39,293 nucleotides of DNA from assembly GCA_947593975.1 (NCBI GenBank), contig CANQDW010000012.1, positions 1 through 39,293 on the forward strand, read 5' to 3'. Below the pieces are notes generated by a model, which searched no databases, was not told where the DNA came from, and saw only the letters and a list, made by a program, of their open reading frames with translations. The number at the start of each line of letters is the position of its first letter. Positions within the stretch are counted from its first letter, which is position 1. The position numbers and the translations under genes were made by a program. This DNA is from an uncultured Lachnospiraceae bacterium. Its GTDB lineage: Bacteria; Bacillota; Clostridia; Lachnospirales; Lachnospiraceae. Below are positions 8,660 through 16,854 of this stretch, in pieces.

Positions 8660-9401
8660 ACGATCCCTTCTGCGACATTATGAATAATATTACCCCGATG
8701 ATCAGTATGAATATTGATATGAACTGCGAGGTGGATAGTATCCCTATCTCGCCGCGGTAGTCGTTTCGGAAAAATTCTATTATGGAGCGGCCTATGCTGT
8801 ACATTATAAGATACAGCGAACCGGCGCTTCCGGGCTTTCTTTCCTTTCTTGAATACAGGAATAATATTGCCGCCATGATAAAACAGCCCGCGCTTGAAAA
8901 CAGCTGCGTAGGATATAACGGTACGCCGTTCGGCGCGTAATCCGAATTATGGAAAGTTACGCCGATAAATGAATCCGTTTCTTTTCCGTAACAGCATCCG
9001 GCAAGAAAACATCCTATACGCCCGAATCCCTGCGCGATCGCTACGGACGGGAGCACTACGTCAAAATATCTGAAAAACGCCAGTTTTTTGATGCGGCAAT
9101 ATAACCCGGCGATCAGGGTTGCGCCGATTATCCCGCCGTAAACGACGAATCCGTCTGAACCGAGGACGGCAAGGGGATCACTTATGAATACTTTCCATTC
9201 GACTATGCAGTAAAGCAGTTTTGCGCACGCAAATCCCGATACGGCGCATAATATCGTGATATTGTATATCTCGTCCGCATCAAGACCCTTTTTCCTTGCG
9301 AGCCTGAGTCCGAAAAACAGGGCGCATAATATGCCTATTCCGATCATAAGCCCGTATCCGTGTATTGTAACCGGGCCGATTTTTAATATTTCATTATACA
9401 T
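8631..9401 (-). CDS. lgt: Prolipoprotein diacylglyceryl transferase
   Basis: Integral membrane enzyme that transfers diacylglycerol from phosphatidylglycerol to the lipobox cysteine of prolipoproteins, the first step of lipoprotein maturation. The 256-residue form starts at ATG 9401 (MYNEILKIG), matching the usual family start; the in-frame ATG at 9467 would add 22 polar residues and lies upstream of the predicted promoter -10. The family signature is present: HGYGLMIG near the N-terminus, GRIGCFLAGCCYG in the middle and GRSIIEFFR near the C-terminus, with about seven membrane segments. A ribosome binding site AAGGA lies about 12 nt upstream. The gene is convergent with the nuclease-like gene and overlaps its 3' end. 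A substrate is encoded in this window: the lipoprotein at 33816-36068. Confidence 0.95.
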   Translation of the reverse strand: MYNEILKIGPVTIHGYGLMIGIGILCALFFGLRLARKKGLDADEIYNITILCAVSGFACAKLLYCIVEWKVFISDPLAVLGSDGFVVYGGIIGATLIAGLYCRIKKLAFFRYFDVVLPSVAIAQGFGRIGCFLAGCCYGKETDSFIGVTFHNSDYAPNGVPLYPTQLFSSAGCFIMAAILFLYSRKERKPGSAGSLYLIMYSIGRSIIEFFRNDYRGEIGILSTSQFISIFILIIGVILFIMSQKGSFIRKTQDTH

Positions 9402-9438
9402 GTTTTTTTTCTTTCCTTTCGTGTCCTGATTGTGTATA

Positions 9439-9467
9439 ATTATATAATATACCGCATGAAAATACAA
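9439..9467 (-). promoter_or_regulatory. Promoter of lgt
   Basis: On the minus strand, TTGTAT (9467-9462), a 17-bp spacer and a perfect TATAAT (9444-9439). The start site would be near 9432, about 30 nt before the ATG at 9401, which also supports the shorter start. Confidence 0.7.
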
Positions 9468-9494
9468 TTGATATGATATGTGAAAGGTGAATTT

Positions 9495-9968
9495 ATGGGA
9501 CGCAATAAAAAAAGCATCGAAAAGATTAAAAAAAGGATTATATTTTATACCGCTCTTCTAAGCATATATTTCATCCTTACGGCAATGGCGGCGTTTGTAT
9601 TCGAGTATTATACTGTAACCGTCACGAAAGGGCAGATCATATTTTCGTTATCGATGAGCTGGCAGATCATGCTGTTTGCCGCAGAGCTTGTGACAATAGC
9701 GCTGCAGGGCGCAATGCTCATACTCATCATGAAGTCGCCCTCGCATGGGAAATATATGGTTCTTAAGATATCCGGAGCGGCGGCAGGGATATTTGCATTT
9801 GCAGCCGTGGTATATCTTGTTGCCGCGGATGGACTAAAATTATATCCCACGCTTATTTTCTTTGTGTACATGGTTGTCATTGCAGCCGTGCGCACATTTC
9901 TGATCCCGCATTCAGTGTCTTGTATGGACGAATTATTAAAAGATGAAAAAAAACAGGTTAAACCTTGA
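9495..9968 (+). CDS. Small four-helix membrane protein, unknown function
   Basis: 157-residue protein starting at ATG 9495, with AAAGGTG (overlapping an unlikely GTG start at 9480) about 8 nt upstream. A short basic N-terminus (GRNKKSIEKIKKR) precedes four hydrophobic segments at about 17-37, 50-75, 86-107 and 115-134, and the C-terminus is charged (ELLKDEKKQ). By the positive-inside rule both ends are probably cytoplasmic. I recognise no catalytic motif and no family. It is divergent from lgt, from which it is separated by a 93-bp region, and it stands alone, because the xylanase downstream has its own promoter. It is likely real because of its ribosome binding site and clean membrane topology. 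Confidence 0.7.
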   Translation: MGRNKKSIEKIKKRIIFYTALLSIYFILTAMAAFVFEYYTVTVTKGQIIFSLSMSWQIMLFAAELVTIALQGAMLILIMKSPSHGKYMVLKISGAAAGIFAFAAVVYLVAADGLKLYPTLIFFVYMVVIAAVRTFLIPHSVSCMDELLKDEKKQVKP

Positions 9969-9993
9969 TTTTGTCTGATAAAAATATTATAAT
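9965..9993 (+). promoter_or_regulatory. Promoter of the GH10 xylanase gene
   Basis: TTGATT (9965-9970), 17-bp spacer, perfect TATAAT (9988-9993). The -35 begins inside the last codons of the preceding gene. The start site would be near 10000, giving a leader of about 52 nt ending in the strong GAGGAGG at 10039-10045. I see no cre-like site here. Confidence 0.7.
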
Positions 9994-10051
9994 AAAAAAT
10001 AGCTGTATTAGAATCAGTTAATAATTAAAAATAAAATTGAGGAGGTATTTA

Positions 10052-11944
10052 ATGATGAAAATGCGTAAGACATGTGCGGCTATTGCATTGGTACTCGCAG
10101 CAGCTGTAACATTGCCGTCAGCATCAGATGGAATCAATGCAGACGCTGCAAAGAAGCCTGCGTTAAGTCCTAAGAAGGTTTCCGTAGCCATTGGAAAATC
10201 AAAGACGATTAAAGTTAAGAATTATAAGAAGAAGGTTACGTGGAAGATCGATAAGAAAGCGATCGCGAAACTGTCTGCAAAGAAAAAGACGTCTGTAAAA
10301 GTAACCGGAAAGAAGCAAGGTACTGCAAAAGTTACCGCTGTATATAAGCAGGGAGGCAAGAGCAAAAAGCTCGTGTGCAAAGTTACGGTAAAATCGGCTG
10401 ATGTAGCTCCTACGCCGATCCAGCAGCCTACAGAGGTTCCGCCTGTGATAACTCCGGATCCTAATGCAACGGCTACTCCTACTCCGACATTTGATTATGA
10501 CGGATATGATGCATGCCTGTGGAAAAAGCCGGGAGCAAAGATCAAAGATCTTTACAGCGATTATTTCAAAGTCGGCGTAAGCACGGGACTTGGAGATCTC
10601 AGGTTCGGCGAGTGCGCAGCTCTTATAAGATATCATTTTGCAAGTATCACAATGGGCAATGAGACAAAGCATGAGAGCACTGTTTCGGTTGACGCTACGG
10701 ATGAATATCCGGACGGATACAGCAAAGCCAATGTAGATAATTATTATAAGACCGGCGGCGAAGGAAAGATCATCCTGAACTATGATAATATTGAAAAAAC
10801 GCTCAGTTATTGTAAAGCAAACGGCCTTAAGATGCGTTATCATGCATTTGTATGGCATTCGCAGGTACAGCAGTATTTCTTCCTTCAGGATTATAACTAT
10901 GACGATTACCAGCTGTCTGATTATGAGGCAAACGGATGGGATGCAAGCAATTATCATAAGCTTGCCGACAAGGAGACAATGAAGAAACGTCTCAACGATT
11001 ATATCAGCCAGGTTATTGAGTACATATATTCACACGGCTACGGCGATGTAGTATATGCTTATGATGTAATAAACGAAGCTAACAACGGAAATATCACTTA
11101 TTATGTTAATGAAGATGCGGCTTCAGTAAATGAAGTGCTTACAACAGACAGCAGCAAGGGCAATAAATTCTCAACGAACCCCGGAGTAACAACTTCAAGC
11201 GGCAAGAACGTTACGACGGACAGCAGTCCTGAAGATGTATTGAATATGTTTGAGAAGGAAGGCCGTACGCCTGATGCCAGTCACAGTTACTGGTACGCAA
11301 CTATGGGAGCGGATTATCTGTATCTGTCATATCTGTATGCGCATGACGCGGTAGAAAAATATTATAACCAGTATAAAGATCAGTTCGGTTATACAGAAAA
11401 ACCGTCGCTTATCTATAATGATTATAATACCAAGGATGCTGAACAGATTGCGCTTGTAAAATATATCAACCTCGCATGTAACCTTGAAAAAGGTACGACG
11501 GGCGTTAAATATTGTAACGGAATCGGACTTCAGTCTCACAGTATCGGCGAGACGACACAGGAAAATATGATAAAGAATATCGCAGATCAGGGACTTGAAG
11601 TACAGATTACAGAGCTTGACGAAGGTTCTACCGGAGATGCTCAGGCTAAAAAGCTTAAGAAACAGTATGAGATATATAAGAAATACTCAAAGAAAGGCGA
11701 ATATGGAAAAGCTCAGGGAGCTGACTATATAGGAGTTACTTCTGTTACCAACTGGGGAGTACGTGACGGTGACGGAGGCGGATGGAAAGCGCGTTATCTG
11801 TTCGAGGAATATGATGACGGACTGGAAGAGCCTATCCTTACATATGCTCCAAAACCTGCATATTATGCAATACTGCAGGCAGGCGGTCTTTCCGTGGCAG
11901 ACTGCGGAACAGATGCTTACGGAGCTGCAGTTCCGGAATATTAA
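10052..11944 (+). CDS. Secreted GH10 endo-1,4-beta-xylanase with Ig-like domain
   Basis: Extracellular endoxylanase that cleaves xylan by the retaining mechanism. The 630-residue form starts at ATG 10052 (or ATG 10055); the TTG at 10037 overlaps the ribosome binding site. Residues 1 to about 34 are a signal peptide. About 36-118 is a very lysine-rich bacterial Ig-like (Big_2-type) domain, followed by a Pro/Thr linker (about 119-150). The GH10 catalytic domain fills the rest. Its signatures are WHSQ at 268-271, the acid/base Glu342 in DVINE, NDYN, and the nucleophile Glu521 in ITELD. Acid/base and nucleophile are 179 residues apart, against roughly 105-110 in typical GH10 enzymes, so there is a Ser/Thr-rich insertion of about 60-70 residues just after DVINE. 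There is no LPXTG signal, SLH or dockerin; retention on the wall by the cationic Ig-like domain is inference. Confidence 0.93.
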   Translation: MMKMRKTCAAIALVLAAAVTLPSASDGINADAAKKPALSPKKVSVAIGKSKTIKVKNYKKKVTWKIDKKAIAKLSAKKKTSVKVTGKKQGTAKVTAVYKQGGKSKKLVCKVTVKSADVAPTPIQQPTEVPPVITPDPNATATPTPTFDYDGYDACLWKKPGAKIKDLYSDYFKVGVSTGLGDLRFGECAALIRYHFASITMGNETKHESTVSVDATDEYPDGYSKANVDNYYKTGGEGKIILNYDNIEKTLSYCKANGLKMRYHAFVWHSQVQQYFFLQDYNYDDYQLSDYEANGWDASNYHKLADKETMKKRLNDYISQVIEYIYSHGYGDVVYAYDVINEANNGNITYYVNEDAASVNEVLTTDSSKGNKFSTNPGVTTSSGKNVTTDSSPEDVLNMFEKEGRTPDASHSYWYATMGADYLYLSYLYAHDAVEKYYNQYKDQFGYTEKPSLIYNDYNTKDAEQIALVKYINLACNLEKGTTGVKYCNGIGLQSHSIGETTQENMIKNIADQGLEVQITELDEGSTGDAQAKKLKKQYEIYKKYSKKGEYGKAQGADYIGVTSVTNWGVRDGDGGGWKARYLFEEYDDGLEEPILTYAPKPAYYAILQAGGLSVADCGTDAYGAAVPEY

Positions 11945-11960
11945 TCTTAAAGTATCAATG

Positions 11961-12007
11961 GAGTCTCCGTGCGGCGGTTTATCTGCTGTATGGGGGCTTC
12001 TTTTTTT
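11961..12007 (+). terminator. Rho-independent terminator of the xylanase gene
   Basis: An imperfect GC-rich stem (5' arm 11961-11975, 3' arm 11985-12000, with G-U pairs, one mismatch and one bulge) is followed by seven T (12001-12007). It begins 16 nt after the xylanase stop codon. Confidence 0.75.
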
Positions 12008-12047
12008 GGTCAAATGTGTATTATATTTGAAATGTGATGCAGTCTGC

Positions 12048-12076
12048 TTGACATCAGAACTCTTTTAGAATACTAT
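12048..12076 (+). promoter_or_regulatory. Promoter of valS
   Basis: Perfect TTGACA (12048-12053), 17-bp spacer, TACTAT (12071-12076). The start site would be near 12083, leaving a leader of only about 40 nt. This is too short for a T-box riboswitch, which often controls aminoacyl-tRNA synthetase genes in Firmicutes. Confidence 0.75.
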
Positions 12077-12123
12077 AGATTAGTATAATTATTTTTTAAT
12101 ACATGGCAGAAATGAGGATAGTT

Positions 12124-14775
12124 ATGAAGAAAGAACTTGAGAAAACCTATAACCCGTCTAATATAGAAGACAGACTTTATAAGAAATGGATGGATAAGAA
12201 ATATTTTCATGCAGAGGTTGATAAGAGCAAGAAGCCTTTTACGATCGTTATGCCTCCGCCAAATATTACGGGACAGCTTCATATGGGACATGCCCTGGAT
12301 AATACCCTTCAGGATATTCTTATAAGATATAAGCGTATGAAGGGCTACAATGCGCTCTGGGTTCCGGGAACGGACCACGCGTCAATAGCTACGGAAGCGC
12401 GTATTGTTGAAGAGATGAGAAAGGAAGGCATATCCAAAGAGGAGCTTGGAAGAGAAGGTTTTCTTGAACGCGCCTGGAACTGGAAAAAGCAGTATGGCGG
12501 ACGTATTGTGTCGCAGCTTAAGAAGATGGGTTCTTCGTGCGACTGGGACAGGGAACGCTTTACTATGGATAAAGGCTGCAATGACGCTGTAAAAGAAGTG
12601 TTTGTAAAGCTCTATGACAAGGGACTTATATACAGGGGAGAACGTATAATAAACTGGTGCCCGCACTGCCTTACTTCGATATCTGACGCAGAAGTTGAAC
12701 ATGAAGACCAGGCAGGCCATTTCTGGCATCTTAAATATGAACTTTCGGACGGAAGCGGTTCAATACAGCTTGCTACGACGCGTCCGGAGACGCTTCTCGG
12801 CGATACTGCGATCGCGGTTAACCCAAAGGATGAAAGATATGCGGATTATGTAGGAAAGACGGTAATACTTCCGATCGTCCATAGAGAGATACCCGTTGTT
12901 GCGGATGATTATGTTGATATGGATTTTGGTACGGGCGTTGTTAAGATCACTCCGGCCCATGACCCTAACGATTTTGAAGTGGGACTTAGGCATAACCTTC
13001 CGGTTATCAATGTCATGACGGATGATGCGAAGATCACGGACGATTATCCTAAGTATGCCGGCATGGACAGATATGAAGCCAGAAAAGTGATCGTAGAGGA
13101 TCTGAAAGAAGAAGGAGCGCTTGTTAAAATAGAAGACCATGACCACAATGTAGGAGTATGCTACAGATGCGGCACTACCGTAGAGCCGAGAGTATCGGAA
13201 CAGTGGTTTGTTAAGATGAAGCCTCTTGCAGAGCCGGCGATAGAGGCGGTTAAAAATGATGAAACGGTATTTGTGCCCGAATATTTTGAAAAGACATATT
13301 TCCACTGGCTTGAGAATATACGCGACTGGTGTATATCAAGGCAGCTCTGGTGGGGACATCAGATACCGGCGTTTTATTGCGACGAATGCGGCGAGATGGT
13401 TGTTACCAAGGAAGATAACCCCGTATGCCCGAAGTGCCATAAGAAGATGAGGCAGGATGAGGATACGCTTGATACATGGTTTTCATCTGCGCTTTGGCCG
13501 TTTTCAACATTGGGATGGCCGCAGGAGACCGAAGAGATGAAATATTTTTATCCTACGAGCACCCTTGTAACGGGTTATGATATTATTCCTTTCTGGGTAA
13601 TGAGGATGATGTTTTCGGGAATTGAACAGACGGGTAAGGTTCCGTTTGATACCGTGCTTATACATGGCCTTGTACGCGATTCGCTTGGAAGGAAGATGAG
13701 CAAATCGCTTGGAAACGGCATAGACCCTCTTGAAGTTATCGATAAGTACGGAGCGGATGCGCTTAGGTTTACGCTTATTACGGGAAATGCTCCGGGCAAT
13801 GATATGCGTTTTTATTATGAACGCGTGGAGGCAAGCCGTAATTTTGCAAATAAGGTCTGGAATGCATCGAGGTTCATAATGATGAACCTGCCGGATGAGG
13901 GGATAGACCTTAGTGTAATGCCGGAACTTACCGATGCTGACAAGTGGATCGTTTCCAAATTGAATGATGTGGTAAGGGATGTTACCGAGAATATCGATAA
14001 ATATGAACTTGGAATAGCCGCGGATAAGATATACAGCTTTATATGGGAAGAGTTCTGCGACTGGTATATAGAGATGGTTAAGCCGCGTCTGTACAGCGAA
14101 GAGGATACTACAAAGAAAGCCGCCTTATGGACGTTAAAGAATGTGCTTATATCCGCGCTTAAACTTCTTCATCCGTATATGCCGTTTGTTACGGAAGAGA
14201 TATACTGCACGCTCATGGAAGATGAAGAATTATCTATCATGATAAGCGACTGGCCGGAGTATCGTGACGAATATCATTTCGGTGATGAAGAAGAGGCGGT
14301 AGAGCGTATCAAGGAAGCTGTTAAGGCTATAAGGAACATAAGGTCGCAGATGAACGTTTTGCACAGCAGAAAGACTGCGGTATATGTGGTGTCGGAGAGC
14401 GAAAAGGTAAGAAATATATTTGATTCAAGCCGTGTATTCTTTGCGACGCTCGGATATGCAAGCGAAGTAAGCATACTTGAAAATAAGGACGGCATAGATC
14501 CCGACGCTATATCGGTTCTTGTGCCCGACGCCGCAATATATATACCGTTTGCGGAGCTTGTAGACGTAAAGAAAGAGATAGAGCGTCTTGAAACTGAAAA
14601 GAAGAGGCTTGCGGGCGAACTTGCGCGTTCCGAAAAAATGCTCGGAAACAGCAGGTTTATAGAGAAGGCTCCCAAGAGCAAGATCGATGAGGAAAAAGCA
14701 AAGCAGCAGAAATATCAGAATATGATGGATGCAGTGCAGGTAAGGCTTGAACAATTGTTAAAACAAGTCGATTAG
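12124..14775 (+). CDS. valS: Valyl-tRNA synthetase
   Basis: Cytoplasmic class I aminoacyl-tRNA synthetase that charges tRNA-Val and edits mischarged threonine. The 883-residue form starts at ATG 12124, 6 nt after GAGG (12114-12117); in-frame ATGs at 12103 and 12112 have no ribosome binding site, and the usual start is MKKELEKTYNP-like. The signatures are HMGH near residue 53 (HIGH motif), the CP1 editing domain with TTRPETLLGDTAI, cysteine pairs CPHC, CYRC, CDEC and CPKC consistent with zinc sites, and KMSKS at 524-528. The C-terminal 70 residues or so form the tRNA-binding coiled coil typical of ValS. Length and order match bacterial ValS. The gene is monocistronic or followed weakly by the next operon, which has its own promoter. 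Confidence 0.97.
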   Translation: MKKELEKTYNPSNIEDRLYKKWMDKKYFHAEVDKSKKPFTIVMPPPNITGQLHMGHALDNTLQDILIRYKRMKGYNALWVPGTDHASIATEARIVEEMRKEGISKEELGREGFLERAWNWKKQYGGRIVSQLKKMGSSCDWDRERFTMDKGCNDAVKEVFVKLYDKGLIYRGERIINWCPHCLTSISDAEVEHEDQAGHFWHLKYELSDGSGSIQLATTRPETLLGDTAIAVNPKDERYADYVGKTVILPIVHREIPVVADDYVDMDFGTGVVKITPAHDPNDFEVGLRHNLPVINVMTDDAKITDDYPKYAGMDRYEARKVIVEDLKEEGALVKIEDHDHNVGVCYRCGTTVEPRVSEQWFVKMKPLAEPAIEAVKNDETVFVPEYFEKTYFHWLENIRDWCISRQLWWGHQIPAFYCDECGEMVVTKEDNPVCPKCHKKMRQDEDTLDTWFSSALWPFSTLGWPQETEEMKYFYPTSTLVTGYDIIPFWVMRMMFSGIEQTGKVPFDTVLIHGLVRDSLGRKMSKSLGNGIDPLEVIDKYGADALRFTLITGNAPGNDMRFYYERVEASRNFANKVWNASRFIMMNLPDEGIDLSVMPELTDADKWIVSKLNDVVRDVTENIDKYELGIAADKIYSFIWEEFCDWYIEMVKPRLYSEEDTTKKAALWTLKNVLISALKLLHPYMPFVTEEIYCTLMEDEELSIMISDWPEYRDEYHFGDEEEAVERIKEAVKAIRNIRSQMNVLHSRKTAVYVVSESEKVRNIFDSSRVFFATLGYASEVSILENKDGIDPDAISVLVPDAAIYIPFAELVDVKKEIERLETEKKRLAGELARSEKMLGNSRFIEKAPKSKIDEEKAKQQKYQNMMDAVQVRLEQLLKQVD

Positions 14776-14790
14776 TGCGGTGAATATTTG

Positions 14791-14819
14791 TTGATTTTCA
14801 GTGGCGTTATCGTTATTAT
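14791..14819 (+). promoter_or_regulatory. Promoter of the microprotein-TPR operon
   Basis: TTGATT (14791-14796), 17-bp spacer, TATTAT (14814-14819), beginning 16 nt after the valS stop. The start site would be near 14826, so the leader is only about 20 nt and starts just before the AAAGGAGG ribosome binding site. Confidence 0.65.
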
Positions 14820-14846
14820 AAGGTCGAAAGCCTAAAGGAGGAACCA

Positions 14847-14987
14847 ATGATTAATTTTGAGGAAGAACTGAAAAAGTTCGAGCCCAGCCTGGAAGTTGAA
14901 CAGGTGGAAGATGCCGTGTACAACAGGAAATATGATGATGTAACGGATGTTGTAAAAGAACTGTTGACTGAGATGCGTTCCGTTTAA
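14847..14987 (+). CDS. 46-residue acidic microprotein, unknown function
   Basis: Begins MINFEEELKKFEPSLEVEQV and ends in TEMRSV. The ATG at 14847 is preceded by an ideal AAAGGAGG (14834-14841) with 5-nt spacing, and a good promoter lies just upstream, so it is very likely translated. The peptide is strongly acidic, has no Cys, no membrane segment and no signal sequence, and would form one or two amphipathic helices. It is the first gene of a probable operon with the zinc-ribbon/TPR membrane protein 33 nt downstream, which suggests a functional link. I do not recognise a family. Confidence 0.75.
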   Translation: MINFEEELKKFEPSLEVEQVEDAVYNRKYDDVTDVVKELLTEMRSV

Positions 14988-15020
14988 TGTAAAGAGCGGG
15001 TAAGTTGGGAGCGAACAGAT

Positions 15021-16421
15021 ATGAATTGTCCGATATGTACGAGACCTGTAGATATGAAGAAAGACAGGTGTGAGCATTGCGGGAAAAGTATACGGGTATA
15101 TAAGAAAGTCGTAAGGATATCCAATACCCTGTATAATTCCGGACTTGAAAAAGCTAAAATAAGAGACTTAAGCGGCGCTATAGCCGATCTTGAGCTGAGT
15201 CTGCGATATAATAAGTATAATACCGACGCCAGGAATCTCCTTGGTCTTGTATATTACGAGATAGGAGAGACTGTAACGGCTCTGGCGCAGTGGATACGCA
15301 GCAAGAATTTTGATAAGGATAACGAGGCTGCGGATTATTATATTAAAAGCATACAGTCAGACAGGGCGGAGTTAGATATTATCAATCAGTCGATCAAGAA
15401 ATATAATAAGGCGCTTTTGTTTGTCAGGGAGGGAAATGATGACCTTGCGATCATACAGCTTAAGAAAGTAGTCTCGTTAAACAGCAGATTTATCAAGGCG
15501 CATCATCTGCTTGCGCTTTTGTATATGATGAACGGGCAGAATGAGCTTGCGATAAAGTGTCTGAAAAAAATAAGACAGGCCGATATCAATAATACGACTA
15601 CGCTTAGATATCTGAATGAACTGGGCGTTGCGGTTTCGGGACATTATAATGCCTCGTCCCTGGGCGAAAGAAAGGTATTTCACGGTGATTCGGATGTTGC
15701 CGTAAAGTCCGTAGGTTCGTACAAGCCTGAAACGGCCAGGGCGTTTCCTTTTATTAATATCATTATAGGTATAATAATCGGGCTTTTTGTTGGCATTGTG
15801 CTTATTACGCCTACTATATCGGGAAAGCTTAATAAGGAGAAGAATTCGGAAGTTACGGATTACGGCGAGAGGCTTGCTTCGCAGGAAAGTACTATTTCAA
15901 GCCTTCAGTATGAGAATGATAACCTCAAAAATCAGATAAGCGAGCTTGAAAATCAGATAAAAGAACTGGGAGAAGACGATTCGCTTTCGCTTGCGGAGAT
16001 ATATGATAAGATACTTTCGGCATACTATGATTATAACGAAGGCAGCAAATCAAAGGCGCTTGCGGCTGTTATGGATATAGATGCATCGTCTCTTGAGAGC
16101 GAAGCCGCAAAAAATGTTCTGAAAAAGATACAGAGCGAGGATGCAAAAAACGCGTCTGCCGAAGTATTTGAACAGGGCAGGGTGGCTTATAACAGCGGCA
16201 GGTACGAGGAGGCGCTTACGTATCTTACGGAAGCATTGAACCTTAATAAAGATAATTACGATGCGATATATTTTATGGGACGGCTTTATCATAAACAGGG
16301 AAATAAAGATAAAGCGGAGAGTTACTACAGACAGGTTATTGATGATTATCCCGATTCGCAGAGAGCTTCCGAAGCGCGGGCAAGGCTTGAGGAACTTGGG
16401 ATAGATGTTGATGGTGAATAA
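15021..16421 (+). CDS. Zinc-ribbon, TPR and coiled-coil membrane protein
   Basis: 466-residue protein of unknown exact function. The N-terminus is a zinc ribbon (Cys3, Cys6, Cys17, Cys20), followed by TPR-like helical repeats at about 35-195. A membrane helix lies at about 240-262 (PFINIIIGIIIGLFVGIVL). A coiled coil (about 280-315) and a second TPR block (about 370-460) follow, including a clear repeat around GRYEEALTYLTEALNLNKDN. The zinc ribbon and first TPR block would be cytoplasmic and the coiled coil and second block outside, by topology inference. The layout suggests a scaffold that bridges the membrane. The start at 15021 has GGGAG about 10 nt upstream. It is co-transcribed with the microprotein and ends at a strong terminator. 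Confidence 0.8.
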   Translation: MNCPICTRPVDMKKDRCEHCGKSIRVYKKVVRISNTLYNSGLEKAKIRDLSGAIADLELSLRYNKYNTDARNLLGLVYYEIGETVTALAQWIRSKNFDKDNEAADYYIKSIQSDRAELDIINQSIKKYNKALLFVREGNDDLAIIQLKKVVSLNSRFIKAHHLLALLYMMNGQNELAIKCLKKIRQADINNTTTLRYLNELGVAVSGHYNASSLGERKVFHGDSDVAVKSVGSYKPETARAFPFINIIIGIIIGLFVGIVLITPTISGKLNKEKNSEVTDYGERLASQESTISSLQYENDNLKNQISELENQIKELGEDDSLSLAEIYDKILSAYYDYNEGSKSKALAAVMDIDASSLESEAAKNVLKKIQSEDAKNASAEVFEQGRVAYNSGRYEEALTYLTEALNLNKDNYDAIYFMGRLYHKQGNKDKAESYYRQVIDDYPDSQRASEARARLEELGIDVDGE

Positions 16422-16440
16422 ACAGAGCTGATAAGACAGA

Positions 16441-16481
16441 CGGCATACCGTTTATGCAGTATTCGGTATGCCGCTTTTTTT
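16441..16481 (+). terminator. Rho-independent terminator after the TPR gene
   Basis: A perfect 10-bp stem, CGGCATACCG (16441-16450) with CGGTATGCCG (16464-16473), a 13-nt loop, then C and seven T (16475-16481). Confidence 0.92.
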
Positions 16482-16511
16482 ATGATTAGTTGAATGAAAG
16501 GAGGAAACGGC

Positions 16512-16838
16512 ATGTTGGAAGCGGAGGGTCAAAACCTGATCATCCATGCGGGAAAAGAGATTGACCATATGGAAGCCGAAAAGATAAGGCGCGATTTCGA
16601 AGAATATTATTTAAAGGGTCATATAAAGAATGTGATATTTGATATGTCTGAAGTGGAATTTATGGATAGTTCCGGGATTGGAATGATCATAGGGAAGTAT
16701 ATGAAAGTAAGGTATGTGGGAGGAAAAGTATTTGTAACGGGCGTGTCTGACAATATTGACAGGATCCTTAAAATGTCGGGAATATATAAAATAGTATCGA
16801 AGCGTGACAATATCTTTCAGGCGCTCAGAAGCTGTTGA
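16512..16838 (+). CDS. spoIIAA: Anti-sigma-F factor antagonist SpoIIAA
   Basis: 108-residue STAS-domain protein that, when unphosphorylated, binds SpoIIAB and releases sigma-F in the forespore. The conserved phospho-acceptor loop is present as MDSSGIG, with Ser53 in the position of the phosphorylated serine. The start at ATG 16512 follows AAAGGAGG (16497-16504) by 7 nt; the in-frame ATG at 16494 lies upstream of that site and is not used. It is the first gene of the classic spoIIA order, 16 nt before spoIIAB. I could not find a convincing sigma-H promoter in the 30 bp after the preceding terminator. Confidence 0.95.
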   Translation: MLEAEGQNLIIHAGKEIDHMEAEKIRRDFEEYYLKGHIKNVIFDMSEVEFMDSSGIGMIIGKYMKVRYVGGKVFVTGVSDNIDRILKMSGIYKIVSKRDNIFQALRSC

Positions 16839-16854
16839 TTAAGGAGGGGATAGT

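Noticed and set aside
9420-9494. Plus-strand promoter for the small membrane protein at 9495
   Set aside because: TATAAT-like sequences are present at 9435 and 9443, but no -35 lies at a suitable distance. The same bases form the lgt promoter on the other strand.
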